Shown here: in pieces, positions 35,154-46,260 of the stretch
Layout of the letters: every line of letters starts with the position of its first letter
Position numbering within the stretch: position 1 is the first letter of the stretch
Assembly (NCBI RefSeq): GCF_010015585.1
Contig: NW_022985070.1
Coordinates: forward strand, 248,001 to 312,000
Length of the DNA: 64,000 bases
Direction of reading: 5' to 3'
Source of the DNA: Eremomyces bilateralis CBS 781.70
Lineage: Eukaryota; Ascomycota; Dothideomycetes; Eremomycetales; Eremomycetaceae
The notes under the pieces: generated by a model
Told to the model about the DNA's origin: nothing
Seen by the model: the letters and a program-made list of their open reading frames with translations, nothing else
The model's database searches: none
Made by a program: the position numbers and the translations under genes

Positions 35154-38100
35154 CTACTTCATCTTTTGTACATCGTGTTCACCGACGACAGGAACCCCCG
35201 GAACTTCCACATCGTGGATGTTCCATTCCATACCGATATACCCATCGCTCAGCACCGCAACCTCCACCATCCTGCTATCCACGCTAGGCGGTACCCTGAG
35301 TCGGGCGCTGGCAAGCTGACTCAAAGCGGATTTCGCCTCACCTCTTCTCTTCTGCTGCCAATTCACACGCTTCAGTCCTAGGAGCTCGCCGGTAGTCTTG
35401 GAGGAAACCAGGACGAAGAAACCTTCGCTTTGCTGTTTCGGAAACCTTGGAGCATACATACGACCGTCGGGCACAAACGGATTCTGTCGCTTCAAGTCGA
35501 TGCTGACTTCAGTGGCAGATACCGTACCAAGGCTGACGTCTACGCAGGGGAGTCGAGCAACGGCCTTCGCGAACGCATCGCGTTGAGAGCTGGGAACGTT
35601 CAGCTTCTGCGCCAGGGACCTGACCTGGTCCGGTCTCATGGCTGCGAGCTGGACTAGATCGCGTGGCGCGCTCTTCGAATCGACCATGCGAGCCTTTTCG
35701 GCCTCAACGTCGACGTCAGGGAAGATGCTCAGCGGTCCATCTTCTGGCCACCTCGCGCTTTTCACGCACTGAAGGAGGATAACGACCGCGCGTACTGCGG
35801 CGAGGCTGCCTAATTCGGCCATGATGTCGATCGTTCCCTGCATGATTCGAATGCTCTGGTCGAGTACGCTGTTCAAGTCGCCGACATAGTCGGAAATGGG
35901 AAGGTCGACGCGACTAAAGTGTGCTTGTAGAAGTAGAAATGCCTTCACGTGTGGATCCCACATCACCAGCTTTAATGCCTCTGCGTCGAGCGGCAGATGT
36001 TTGGCCAGCTCGGCGTTGACCAAGTCCTCGTTATGACGGACTGGCAACTCATCGTACTCAGTAGCGAGACTGACCCAGGACAGGACATCACCGAACGAAA
36101 CAGCCACCTGCCGTGAGCTTAGAACCTTGGGGCGAGAAGCGTTGAGAATGGAACGAATGGTCTTGTGCGACATGTAATAGTATGACATGATCTTGCCCAT
36201 CGGGGTCGACGACAGCTCTCCGGTGTTGTCTGTGATATCAATGCAAGATGACTGTGCCAACTCATTCAAAGCGGTGTCGACCAGAGAGACCATGTACTCA
36301 TTGGCGGTCTGTTGAGCGGAGATGGTGTTGTAATCTTCCGCGGATATTTCCAGCCCGTAGAATGAAGGGTTCTTATGTAGCCTCCGGTAGAAGAACGTCC
36401 ATGTCAGGTAATCCAGAGAATCTTGCTTTGTCGTAATCGTTCCGGCCGATATCTCGGCTCCCAGATGGTCTTCCAGAACCTTGTGGAGCGATGACTCGAC
36501 GGGGAATCCGGTGTGTAAAAAGTGCTTATAGAATGCCTTCTTGCTTTCCTGAGTGAAGATTCGAGCAACTCCTGAGGTGTCAAACTGCGGTCGTCCGGCT
36601 CGTCCAAGCATCTGAAGCACGTCGGTGAGGTCCATGTCTTTGTACCCTTCGATCTTGGCATCGAAGAATTGAGTGCCCTTGACGACGACAAGGTGGGCTG
36701 GTAGATTTACTCCCCATGCCAACGTGCTTGTTGCGATCAAGATTTGAATTTTGTTGGCCGCAAAGAGTTCTTCGGCCAATTGGCGGTCCGACTCAACTAG
36801 CCCGGCATGATGAAGACCGATGCCAAAACTCAAAGCTTCTTGGAAAGCTTCATCCTTCGCCCGGCGAAGGTTAAGGACCAAGTCATCCTCAGACATATGG
36901 ACGAATCTCCGTGGGTTGTCCTCCATTCCGCAAAGATTGATGAGGTCTTTCGCCGTCAACCGAGTCTGTCGCCGAGAAGCGACAAAGACGATGACCGGTT
37001 TGTCTGGCGAATGGTTCTTGATGGCGAGGAAGGTAGGGCGGTTCATTGACTGCATGAACGGACTAAAGGCTCTTTGGTCGGGGAAGCCATCAATGAAGAT
37101 CTCGAGGGGCACCGGTCGGACGGAGTGACGGAAATTGAAAAGCCCTTCCTTGACGCCGAGCCAGTTGGCGAGATCCATGGCGTTGGCACACGCGGTGGAC
37201 ATCCCCACCAGCCTTACGGAGCCCTTCTTCTGCGATGCGATGTAGTTCATTCGAGAGACGATAATCTCGAGGACCGGGCCTCGGTCGCCACCAAGTAGGT
37301 GGATCTCATCAATGATGACGAGACTAACTTGGCGGACATAAGACCGAGTCTGCCAACTACGACTGATGCCGTCCCACTTTTCAGGCGTCGTGATGATCAC
37401 GTCTGCATCACGAATCGATCTTGTGTCTGGTGTATTGTCTCCAGTCAACTCGACCAACTTGAATCCCATAGGTCCAGCCAGTCTCTTTCCCCAGTCCAAG
37501 ACTCGTTCACGGACAAGCGCCTTCATCGGTGCGATATACACAACCTTAGAACCCGGATTTTCCCTGAATGCCCACCACATGGCAAGTTCGGCGGCAATGG
37601 TCTTTCCACTTCCGGTGGGGGAACCAAGTAAGACGTTTGCATCCGTATGGTACATGGTGTGGAAGAGTTGCGTCTGCATTGGGTTGAAGTACTGGAACCT
37701 TGTTCCATATAGCTCCTCCAATGCCGGGTTCTTCAAAGCAGTTATGGGCAAGGGCTGCAGATTGAGCAAATCGGTGTACACATTTTCAGTGTCAGGCCGA
37801 ATCAAATGCTGGAAAGACACGGCGGTGACGGTCTCGCAGCCTAGCCATCGATCCGACACAGCTCGAACATAGATCTGGGACGGCAGTGGGTCTGAGAGCG
37901 GGATGGTGAAGTCCAGCTGATGATCGTCGTGGAGCTTCTTCCTGTTCAATATGAAGTACTCTTGGTGATATATCTCGGACGTGTCCGAATTCTCCACCCA
38001 GACCCAATACGGCTCCGACGTGCCATGGTGCCGGTCGTTCCAGCGAAACTCGGGAATCAGATACAGTCGAACGCGGAGAACATCGCGATTCAACGGCGCA

Positions 38101-41100
38101 ATGTCCGTCTCCACGGTCAAAGTTGGGAAGATATCCAGAAGGTTCGAGATAGTCCTACCCATACTGTTGTTATGCACCAACTGGCCGATCTCAGCCGCAT
38201 CCATTTCGCGCATCGATTCGATTGACGTTATCGAGCCTTTGTTGTCGAGATTCCTCAGCACCGGCCAAGGAAGATCGAACTGATGGAATGGATGCTGATA
38301 GGGCCATAATCGTTTCTCGACTGACTTGCATAGTCCCGAGAGTACCAGACACTGATACCCCCAGCCCCTGTTCAGCGCTATCATGAACACCGCTCGGCAT
38401 ATACGCGCTGCGTTCTGTGCAACGTATGCCGTGTCGGAAACTAATGTGAAGTCTTCTAGACGTGCACGGGAGATGTGTGATTGAAGAAGGATGTTTGTCT
38501 TTGCATGGGCAGACCCAATGCCTCCTTCGACCTGGCATGGAACATATTGCTCCTCTATGAGTCGACTCAGTTCCTTCTCTTCGGTTTCGCGGGCTTGAAT
38601 GTTGTCAAACTCGCCGCTCATGCTGATCATCTTCAAAACATCTGCTTCAGTCGCATGTGGTTGCATCATCTTATTAAAGATCTCAATACTAGTTTGGGAA
38701 ACGTAGTATTGACTAGCAATTCGTCCCACATCTTTGGTACGCAGGTCTTCGGTTGTCTCATTAAATATGATCATCTGCGAAAGTGCCAGAGTTCGAGCGG
38801 CTTCAATTACGAGTTTCCGTCTCCTTTGAACCAGGTGCGGATCGTCGCGTATCTCAGCCCAATCAATCCCATACGTCAAAGGATTTCGCTGCATCCTGAC
38901 AAACAGATACGAGTACCCAAGCCATTGCACCGCTTCCGGCACCGAAGTCACGGTGCCCAGGGCAATCTCCGCATTCAGATTGTCCACCATTTTCTTGGAG
39001 AAATTCGACTCGATCGGTTGTTGTTGAGTGACAGCAGTGAGATAGTGCTGGAGCCTATCGTGAGTTGTACAGAGGAAACCTATTCCAGTTGCTTGGAACT
39101 GAGGTCGACCTGCACGACCGAAGATCTGGATGACATCGAGAATGCCTAAATCGATAAACTTGCCCTCTTGCGCGCTATAGACTTGAGTGCCCTTGATCAG
39201 CACGGCCGCAGCGGGTAAGTTCACACCCCATGCGAGAGTTGCTGTACAGCAGAGGACATTGAGTACGCCTTCTGCAAATAGTCGTTCCATAAGATTGCGG
39301 TCTGTCCTCGGCATACCAGCATGGTGCGTTCCCATGCCTTTAGGAAGCAATTCTCGAATCTCCTTTCCTTTGGATTGCTTCGCATCCCGTATAGCCATAT
39401 CGTACCTGGGATGTGTCGTCGGGTCGAACAAATCTACGCAGCCTTCCTCGATGGCTTTTTCGTAAAAGGTTCGAGCTGTTTTGACGGTGTCTTTTCGAGA
39501 GTGTACGAACACCATGACTTGATGACCCTCGCGCAGCATGTCGGTCACCTTCTCGAAGGACACCTGGTCGATGTTGTCTTTCGACGCTCTCGTTCCTGCT
39601 TTTCCCTTTACACCCAGGAAATGCTGCTCCAGCGGCACCGGTCGGAAAGAAGCATCAAAGTAGAACAGTCCCGTCATCCGGTTCACTTTTAGAAAATCCG
39701 CGACGTCTACGAAGTTGGGTAACGTTGCAGACAAACCGATCACTCGGATCAGGGACTGCGTGCTTTCCACTTGCCGTTGAGTTCGGGCAACGAGAGACTC
39801 GAGGACCGCGCCTCGCTCATCATGGAGCATGTGAACCTCGTCGATAATGAGCAGGCGCACTTTCTGGACCAGCTCTGTATCTCCCGTGCTCTTTCTGGTC
39901 ACAACGTCCCACTTCTCGGGAGTTGTGACAATAATCTGGGTTTGCATGATCTCCGTCTTCGTCATCTGCATGTCGCCTGTGAGTTCACGAGCCTTCACGC
40001 CAAGCCAAGCCAATCTCTTCCCGAGTTTGTCAGTGACCTCGGCGGCCAATGCTTTCATTGGCGCGACATAAACAACTTTGAAGTCGTTATAGGCCACCGT
40101 GAAGTCCACTACATCATGAGATTCGGACGGAAGAGGGGCAACGTGCTTCGAAATGGCGTTCAAGATGGTGAGCACGGCGGCGTCCGTCTTACCTGCGCCG
40201 GTTGGAGCGCAGATCAACATGTTCTCACTCGTCGCATATGCCACGGGATAGACCAAGCTCTGCATCCTATTCAAAGTCTTGTAGCCGCGGAAAGTCATCC
40301 GGCACAAGCCATCGAGCTCGGATATCTGAATTAGCTTCTGAGAGGCGGCAATGGTCCCGACTTTGGTAGCGGGTATAGAGTACTCCTCGTACTTCTCGTG
40401 CTCGATTCTGTCGCTGCCTTCAGGCAGGAGGTATTTTTTGCCGTGAGTAGAAAGCGTATTACCAGCATCATGCTTGCGGTACACATGGGGGTAGTGAGCT
40501 TGACCGCGGTCAACTGACGGTCCTAGAGATGCTGCCTTGTGCTCGATGTCCTGCTTGCGAAGTGCCTCTTCTCTTTCCTGACGAGTGAGAAGCCTCCGTT
40601 CTCTAGTCTGAACAGAATGTGTAGGCTTTCTAGTGTGAGAGGAACTAAGCTCTTGACGGTGGCTGATAATGTCCGTAACCAAGTCGAGATCGTCGTATCC
40701 TACCAGGTCTGCGAGGGTCATTTGCAGCGCATCATCATTCTCTTCAGCAGCGAGGACAGCCATGATCTGCTCAAAAAGCGAGTCCGAGTCTAATCCGCTT
40801 TTTCTTCTTCCTAGCTGAGTACAGCATCCCTTAAGCCACTGTATGCCATGAACTGCACTGCTTGAACCTGTGTTGTTAAGCTGACTAACATCCGTTTCGA
40901 TGTGTGCATCTGCAGCAAACGAATGACTTGAGGTAAGCCAGATATCATCGTCCGATGGAGTTGGAGACAGTTCGTCTTCTGAGAGCACCAAATCATCGCC
41001 ATATTTGGGCTGACTGGTGTCCCCAGTCGTCTTCATAGAGCGTATGGCATCCAAAGCCTCTCGCATCTCAGCTACTCGGGCCAGCCACTGAGCCTGAACC

Positions 41101-41120
41101 TGATCCGATGCAGGCGCCAT
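35154..41120 (-). CDS. SLH1: Slh1/ASCC3-type Ski2-like RNA helicase
   Basis: Slh1 (ASCC3) is the helicase of the RQT complex, which splits collided ribosomes. The gene is one exon of 1988 residues (yeast Slh1 has about 1967) from ATG 41120; the open frame further upstream begins with GTG. Cassette 1 has Walker A APTGAGKTDAA (about residue 305), DEVH (about 425), SATLPNF and GRAGRPQFQ. Cassette 2 has SPTGSGKTIAA (about 1170), DEIHLLGGDRG (about 1270), GMSTACANAMDLANWLG and MLGRAGRPQFD. Each cassette is followed by a Sec63-like helical unit. The length of the N-terminal region and the lack of a Brr2 PWI-type start favour Slh1 over Brr2. Motifs in both cassettes look intact. It is divergent from YKT6. 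Confidence 0.92.
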   Translation of the reverse strand: MAPASDQVQAQWLARVAEMREALDAIRSMKTTGDTSQPKYGDDLVLSEDELSPTPSDDDIWLTSSHSFAADAHIETDVSQLNNTGSSSAVHGIQWLKGCCTQLGRRKSGLDSDSLFEQIMAVLAAEENDDALQMTLADLVGYDDLDLVTDIISHRQELSSSHTRKPTHSVQTRERRLLTRQEREEALRKQDIEHKAASLGPSVDRGQAHYPHVYRKHDAGNTLSTHGKKYLLPEGSDRIEHEKYEEYSIPATKVGTIAASQKLIQISELDGLCRMTFRGYKTLNRMQSLVYPVAYATSENMLICAPTGAGKTDAAVLTILNAISKHVAPLPSESHDVVDFTVAYNDFKVVYVAPMKALAAEVTDKLGKRLAWLGVKARELTGDMQMTKTEIMQTQIIVTTPEKWDVVTRKSTGDTELVQKVRLLIIDEVHMLHDERGAVLESLVARTQRQVESTQSLIRVIGLSATLPNFVDVADFLKVNRMTGLFYFDASFRPVPLEQHFLGVKGKAGTRASKDNIDQVSFEKVTDMLREGHQVMVFVHSRKDTVKTARTFYEKAIEEGCVDLFDPTTHPRYDMAIRDAKQSKGKEIRELLPKGMGTHHAGMPRTDRNLMERLFAEGVLNVLCCTATLAWGVNLPAAAVLIKGTQVYSAQEGKFIDLGILDVIQIFGRAGRPQFQATGIGFLCTTHDRLQHYLTAVTQQQPIESNFSKKMVDNLNAEIALGTVTSVPEAVQWLGYSYLFVRMQRNPLTYGIDWAEIRDDPHLVQRRRKLVIEAARTLALSQMIIFNETTEDLRTKDVGRIASQYYVSQTSIEIFNKMMQPHATEADVLKMISMSGEFDNIQARETEEKELSRLIEEQYVPCQVEGGIGSAHAKTNILLQSHISRARLEDFTLVSDTAYVAQNAARICRAVFMIALNRGWGYQCLVLSGLCKSVEKRLWPYQHPFHQFDLPWPVLRNLDNKGSITSIESMREMDAAEIGQLVHNNSMGRTISNLLDIFPTLTVETDIAPLNRDVLRVRLYLIPEFRWNDRHHGTSEPYWVWVENSDTSEIYHQEYFILNRKKLHDDHQLDFTIPLSDPLPSQIYVRAVSDRWLGCETVTAVSFQHLIRPDTENVYTDLLNLQPLPITALKNPALEELYGTRFQYFNPMQTQLFHTMYHTDANVLLGSPTGSGKTIAAELAMWWAFRENPGSKVVYIAPMKALVRERVLDWGKRLAGPMGFKLVELTGDNTPDTRSIRDADVIITTPEKWDGISRSWQTRSYVRQVSLVIIDEIHLLGGDRGPVLEIIVSRMNYIASQKKGSVRLVGMSTACANAMDLANWLGVKEGLFNFRHSVRPVPLEIFIDGFPDQRAFSPFMQSMNRPTFLAIKNHSPDKPVIVFVASRRQTRLTAKDLINLCGMEDNPRRFVHMSEDDLVLNLRRAKDEAFQEALSFGIGLHHAGLVESDRQLAEELFAANKIQILIATSTLAWGVNLPAHLVVVKGTQFFDAKIEGYKDMDLTDVLQMLGRAGRPQFDTSGVARIFTQESKKAFYKHFLHTGFPVESSLHKVLEDHLGAEISAGTITTKQDSLDYLTWTFFYRRLHKNPSFYGLEISAEDYNTISAQQTANEYMVSLVDTALNELAQSSCIDITDNTGELSSTPMGKIMSYYYMSHKTIRSILNASRPKVLSSRQVAVSFGDVLSWVSLATEYDELPVRHNEDLVNAELAKHLPLDAEALKLVMWDPHVKAFLLLQAHFSRVDLPISDYVGDLNSVLDQSIRIMQGTIDIMAELGSLAAVRAVVILLQCVKSARWPEDGPLSIFPDVDVEAEKARMVDSKSAPRDLVQLAAMRPDQVRSLAQKLNVPSSQRDAFAKAVARLPCVDVSLGTVSATEVSIDLKRQNPFVPDGRMYAPRFPKQQSEGFFVLVSSKTTGELLGLKRVNWQQKRRGEAKSALSQLASARLRVPPSVDSRMVEVAVLSDGYIGMEWNIHDVEVPGVPVVGEHDVQKMK

Positions 41121-41589
41121 GATGAGATTATACACCGAGAATTTCTAGCGAGGCTTTCTTGTAAATTGTAATCAAGAATCCTTCTCCAGAATTGAAGCCA
41201 CGAGGCTTCCAGTAGAAGAGTGACAGAGTGACTCCGGAGAAGGAATCTTGTAATAATATAAATCTGTAAAGGACCGAGCTGTGTTGTCTCTCCTCTGGGG
41301 GATGTGTGGTGACTGAACGGATGCTCGAGATCCGATGTTTCTGGTTCGTTCTGATTTGGGATGTAAGGCAACTATACCGTTGCCTAAGGCATAAACCAAG
41401 CATCAACACCACTACCATGAAACAGTAGATGGCCCAGTGTTCATATGATGCCGACATGGTGTCTTGCTTGTTGCTGGCTGCGCCTCTTGATTAACCGCTG
41501 CGGTAGGCAACCTTATATTACCTTCACGACTCCATTCTCCAGACCTAGACATCCCTCAATTTACCACCTGTCTGCTGTGCGTTGTAATC
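41121..41589. promoter_or_regulatory. Divergent SLH1/YKT6 promoter
   Basis: These 469 bp contain TAAGGCAA at 41364-41371, the near-palindrome TGCCTAAGGCA at 41381-41391 and GGTAGGCAA at about 41502-41510. The same word is clustered in two other divergent promoters of the window. No other feature was seen. Confidence 0.5.
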
Positions 41590-42394
41590 ATGAAGCTTGT
41601 ATACATCGGGGTATGGAACCTTGTCCAGACCGCTTGATCACCGACCGTACACTAACACGACGACCAGATCATCAAGAATGAGGAGCGGCCCGCCGTCGAG
41701 TTGTGCGCGGAGCGCGACCTCACGAGCGTCAATCGGTTCACGAGATCGACGTATGCACAACCTTCCGTCGACGATGGATCCCTTCATGCTAAACCCACCC
41801 CAGCATCGGCGAGTTCATGACTATGTTCAGCAAGACGGTCGCGGAAAGGACTAGGCCTGGGCAAAGACAGGACGTTGAGGAGCAAGGTGTGTACCATGCC
41901 TGGGGAATACTATTCTTGTAGCGCTAACTCGAGTCTCGAAGGCTACACTTTCCACGCATATGCTCGAGCAGAGGGTGTCTGCGGAATTATCATTACTGAC
42001 CAGGAGTACCCGTCGCTGGTGGCACATCAAGTGCTCTCGAAGACCGTGGACGAGTTCCTGACCAAATACCCGCGATCCGCCTTCATCGACGCCACCGAGT
42101 TACCATATCCCCAGCTCAAAGAATACGTCGAGAAATATCAGGACCCAAAGAACGCCGACAGCTTGATGAAGATCCAGAAGGAGCTGGATGAGACCAAGAT
42201 CGTGCTGCACAAGACTATTGAGAGCGTGCTGGAGCGTGGAGAGAAGATCGATGCGTTAGTAGCTAAGAGCGATGGATTGAGCGCACAAAGTAAGATGTTT
42301 TATACCAAGGTAGGTATCTATTTCCACTGGTATTAGGGGACCTGCTAATCTCGTGCAGGCAAAGAAGCAGAACTCTTGCTGTACAGTCATGTAG
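41590..42394 (+). CDS. YKT6: R-SNARE Ykt6
   Basis: Ykt6 is a lipid-anchored R-SNARE that serves Golgi, endosome, vacuole and autophagosome fusion. Exons are 41590-41610, 41668-41750, 41804-41886, 41942-42309 and 42359-42394, giving 196 residues (yeast has 200). The longin domain starts MKLVYIG and IIKNEERPAVELCAERDL and continues with RFTRSTIGEFMTMFSKTVAE. The SNARE motif KIQKELDETKIVLHKTIESV is followed by VLERGEK, where R is the zero-layer residue. The tail KKQNSCCTVM has the palmitoylated Cys and the CTVM prenylation box. The first exon is only seven codons. The last intron, just before AKKQNSCCTVM, means the lipid anchor is encoded by a 36-nt final exon. Confidence 0.95.
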
Positions 42395-42577
42395 CATGTG
42401 CCGCAGTCGATTCCTTTGGCGTTCCGGTGGGAAGCACTTATTTAGTACCCGTTACACTCGTTGGAAGCACTCGCCTTACGCTTAGATCCCGAGTTTCTGG
42501 CCGCATAATTCATTCCTGAAAGCCGTTGACCGACATACAAAGTTGAAAACCCCAAAGTGATATGTGGTATCGTACAT

Positions 42578-43378
42578 CTATGCGGATCCCTCTTGTCTAT
42601 GCTTTTCCTTGAGCATCTTCTCCGTCTTCATGAATTCCCTGATCCCCACCGGTATATCCTTGAATAGATCCTCCGTTGTCTTTCCAGCCGCTGAAGCATC
42701 AAGGCCCCAATTGGTCTCGCTGCCCCCTCCATCGTCATCCATCGACGAAGCTACATGACTCGGGGTACCTGCTTTCGCCGTCATCATCCCAGTCCCGATC
42801 CCTTGACCACGTTGTTTCTGTACCGCCGCTCTCGCCTCCGCCGATTTTTCCGCCCACTCTTCCAGCTCCTCCCCGTATTGGTCCCAGACGCAATTCACGC
42901 AGCCCGACATGCAGCAGTTATCGGGTTCTCCCGGCCGAGGCGGGACGAGCACGCCGGCGATCAGCTTCGAGGCCTCCGCGATCTCGGCCTTCCGTTGGAT
43001 CGGCCCCGCGAGGCGAGAACCGAACACGACGCGGGCTTTCGCAGCGACCTCGTCCTTCCATGCTTGGTCGGATTCGCTGGTCTTCGCCGAATCCTCGTGC
43101 CGCTGGGCAATCGATTTGCCTTGAGGGTTCCCAAGGATTTCTTTCCTTGTTAGCTGCGGACCAGGTGAGAATGGACTGTGTCCTTGGTCCTTACCAGCAT
43201 AATAACCGAGATGGGGAAATGCCTGTGATCCGTGGCTTGCTATGTGAGGGCTTCGTGGCGGTCTTGGGATTGTGCTTGCATATCTGGATTGATCCCGGTG
43301 CCATTGACGAAAGCATTGTTTACATGAACGTGAACGCCAGTGAACCGCTTGAGACACGGCATTGCCCGGTGGCCTCAT
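42578..43378 (-). CDS. Oxidoreductase-like domain protein (OXLD1-like)
   Basis: This is a single exon of 266 residues that converges on YKT6 (183 bp apart). The hallmark is PPRPGEPDNCCMSGCVNCVW followed by DQYGEEL, at about residues 150-177. That is the short Cys-rich oxidoreductase-like N-terminal domain found in OXLD1 and its fungal relatives. The first 40 residues (MRPPGNAVSQAVHWRSRSCK, then QCFRQWHRDQSRYAST) are rich in Arg and Ser and nearly free of acidic residues, as in a mitochondrial presequence. The C-terminal half is charged and probably helical. Biochemical function of the family is unknown; mitochondrial location is inferred. Confidence 0.85.
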   Translation of the reverse strand: MRPPGNAVSQAVHWRSRSCKQCFRQWHRDQSRYASTIPRPPRSPHIASHGSQAFPHLGYYAGKDQGHSPFSPGPQLTRKEILGNPQGKSIAQRHEDSAKTSESDQAWKDEVAAKARVVFGSRLAGPIQRKAEIAEASKLIAGVLVPPRPGEPDNCCMSGCVNCVWDQYGEELEEWAEKSAEARAAVQKQRGQGIGTGMMTAKAGTPSHVASSMDDDGGGSETNWGLDASAAGKTTEDLFKDIPVGIREFMKTEKMLKEKHRQEGSA

Positions 43379-43868
43379 GGAGTATTTATTTGGTAGGCCG
43401 GTGGTGAAAACATGAAGAACTAAACTTCAAACAGATTTGAGATTCGAGAACAACTCGGCATTTTGACGACAATGCCGGCAAGACGTCACAGTCATGGTAT
43501 TTAAGGCAATACTATAAGGCAATAAGGCAATACACTGCTCAGACTGCTCATGTGTCACTAAACCCAAAACGGCAATCTATCAACACGCGATTTCGATGTC
43601 TCATCTCAAGCATCAACGAGCGCGTATCAGTAATAGAGGTCTTCATTCAACTATGGTACTTTCATTTACGACGAAAGATTATCGACAATGCTATCTAATT
43701 GACATTGAATATCACGTCTTGCCAGATTGATCGAGTGCAGTTTATGCACCTGAGCGACCACATCGAACTTGCCTCTACCCAGCGCGAGAACACACGAAAG
43801 AACATCTGACCACGAGACAGAGGCAGTGGTCCTGGACTTCTAGCCAAGAGCTGAGCGCAATCGCAACC
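43379..43868. promoter_or_regulatory. Divergent OXLD1-like/CENP-P-like promoter with TAAGGCAA cluster
   Basis: This 490-bp region holds three TAAGGCAA words at 43502-43509, 43515-43522 and 43523-43530, all in one orientation. The last two abut. Nothing else recognisable was seen. Confidence 0.55.
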
Positions 43869-45551
43869 ATGGACTCAACATACCGGTCTCCAAAACGGAG
43901 GAAATCATCCATCGGCAACTTCACCCCGACCCGAGCATCTTTTATGTCCCCAACCAAAGCGAGCCTCGCGAAGTTCAATCCGGATCTTCTCCCACCGTCG
44001 CGCAGAAGCTCGATTATCCGCTCGCTGTCGCAACCTAGATCATCATCACTCGTCCCGTCCGGTCTCGCAGACTTTCCCCGCGAAATCAGCAAACGAAGCA
44101 GGTCCGCCGCGAAGACTGAGAGACAATCGTCGGCTGTGGAGAGAGATACCGATCAGGAAACCATGGGCCGGGAAGTTGGGTCTTTATCGCCAATTCGGCG
44201 CAAGTCTATGAGGCTGGCGGAGCCGCTTCTGATGACAGCCAGTCGAAGACTCGAGAGCCCTAGGTTACGGGACGTATTCGGGATCGCCCCATTCCCCGTC
44301 GAACCACCGGCGGAGACCGAGGCCGAAGCTGGTGAACATGTACCTACCGCTCATGATGGAGACAGGTCGCCTCCCTCGAACCAGCACAAGCGCACTAGCA
44401 AACGGAAACGGGATGCCGATCTAGTTGTTGAGGAGGCGACCGCGCCACCACCTGCGTCCGAGGAAATCGTTGCGGAGATGCTCCGATTGGAATTGGAGCT
44501 GGCTGAGTTGCGGCGTGACGTTCGGCTTCTCGACGAGCAGACAAAGCGAGCGGAAACGTTCCTGGATTTCAGTTTCGATGGGCCGGAAGATGTCGACGCG
44601 TTGCTGTATGTCCCTTTACGCCTTGGCCTCGTGACATAAGAATCCTAATCTGAGAATAGGTCTGCGCTATGCGAGGACGATGAGCAACCCGCGACACCGG
44701 ACCGGACGGCTCCGCTATCAATGTCCCAATTGCTGGGCTCATTGTTCCGGGGCCATGCACATGTATCCCAGGCCAACGGAACGATCGAGCACACGGAACC
44801 TCCACCATCGTTGCAACCCATTGAAGACGACAATTTTGTGGAAACAATGAAACGAGTCACGCATTTCACTTTCCATGGCAACTTATCAATAATTCCTAGA
44901 TCGGAGAACCCCGGGGTGTCGGAAGAGCCCCGTCTCCAATATGACATCAGCGTCAAAAGCCCGAAGCTGCATTTGACAGCCAACGTCCGGCTCATACTTT
45001 CCTTGCAGGAATCAGGGGGAGGACATACATTCCGAGTGGACAAGCTAGCCGTCCCAAGCATCAATCGCTGGGCTCGAAAGGAGATCGGCACCTGGATCGA
45101 CGCCTGCTGCTCGCGAAAGGACGTCTCCGTGCTCTTCCACGGTCTGGAGTCCTACTACCTCCACGCGTATGCGCGAGGCCGGCGCTGGATCGAACTAGAA
45201 TCGACGTTCCCGACCCTCCTGATGGAGCCCGTCGGTACCCAGATCCGCAAGCAGTTCAGCCGCAACCGGATCGCGTTCTGCCGAGGCGCCTCGGTGCTGA
45301 CCTTCATCCATAAGCTGGACCTCTCGTGGGCGGGAGAGGTGCGGAGAGAGGTCGAGCTCGCGCTGCCGAAGGAGAATCCGTACCAGATCCTATCCGGCGC
45401 ATCTAGTACAGACAGTACGGAGAGCGATTCGGTCAATTTGTACGCAAATATGCTGGATGAACACCCAGGCTTGTTGGATATCACGGCGGAGAAGGCGTTG
45501 ATCTTCAGGTTCTTTCAGGTAGAACCGGATGGGCCACCAGAGGTAGATTGA
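43869..45551 (+). CDS. Probable inner-kinetochore CENP-P (Fta2/Ctf19-like) protein
   Basis: Exons are 43869-44605 and 44660-45551, giving 542 residues. The N-terminal half is basic and disordered (SPKRRKSSIGNFTPTRASFM, SPTKASLAKF). A coiled coil follows (EEIVAEMLRLELELAELRRD) at about 198-232. The C-terminal half, from FVETMKRVTHFTFHGNLSI, reads like CENP-P. In particular, SRKDVSVLFHGLESYYLHAY, then RGRRWIELESTFP, aligns with human ERKDLFMFFRSLHFFVEWFE, then YRKRTFKHLKEKYPD. CENP-P is part of the constitutive centromere network (COMA/CENP-OPQUR), where it binds CENP-O. The match is by eye and distant; another RWD-type kinetochore protein is the main alternative. The intron lies just after the coiled coil. 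Confidence 0.6.
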
Positions 45552-46260
45552 TCGATCGTTATCTATGTGTAGCATGAATCATATCAATCTTCCCAAGTGC
45601 GCTAGATTATTGATCCCGTGAAATTTGCCAAGCGGTACCCGGAATACCGGAATGTTGGGATTTAGATCTTGCCATACAGATCGGTTGTATCGCCTTCAAC
45701 GGGTTGGAAAAGCAACATATAGGCTGGAACGTTCAATCGAGGATATCACCAAAGAAACCGCCGTGTTCAATATTATCAAATCATTGGATTTTGTCCCGAA
45801 AACGCCATTCCACCCGATGCTTATAAGAAGCCATTAAACTATGCTACATTGCAGAACCAGGACGAATCCACGTGTTATGGAGAACCGTATCCATACCCAT
45901 CCATCCGGACCTAGGCTGACCGCAAGCAGAGGAGATATGAAAAGCTCGCTGATGAAAGCCCTCGGATGCTTTTGGGAGATGGAGAAGCAACCTTTCTAGG
46001 AAAGAGATGCATCATTAGGACGCCGTGAACCACCGCCCCGTCGCTTCGAAAGAAACATGGATGCCATGATCCGCCCGTCATGGATTTTCTTTGGTAAATG
46101 TTCATTGCCTCATCTGGGAGAGTTGACATCCTCGCGCCATGATATGGATGTAGGTTGCCATGGCGTCGTGAAAAGTGTCAACCCACAAGGAGGTAAGATT
46201 GCCATAAGTCTAGCCGCTTCATCGGCATTGCCCAACTCGTTCAACTTCCAGGAACGGCAC
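45552..46260. other. Convergent intergenic region
   Basis: These 709 bp lie between the 3' ends of the CENP-P-like and NOT1 genes. I see no gene, repeat or RNA. Confidence 0.5.

Noticed and set aside
41121-41135. Five extra codons upstream of the SLH1 ATG
   Set aside because: They begin with GTG, not ATG; the true start is at 41120. The same applies to the seven codons above 32137 in the GCIP gene (TTG).
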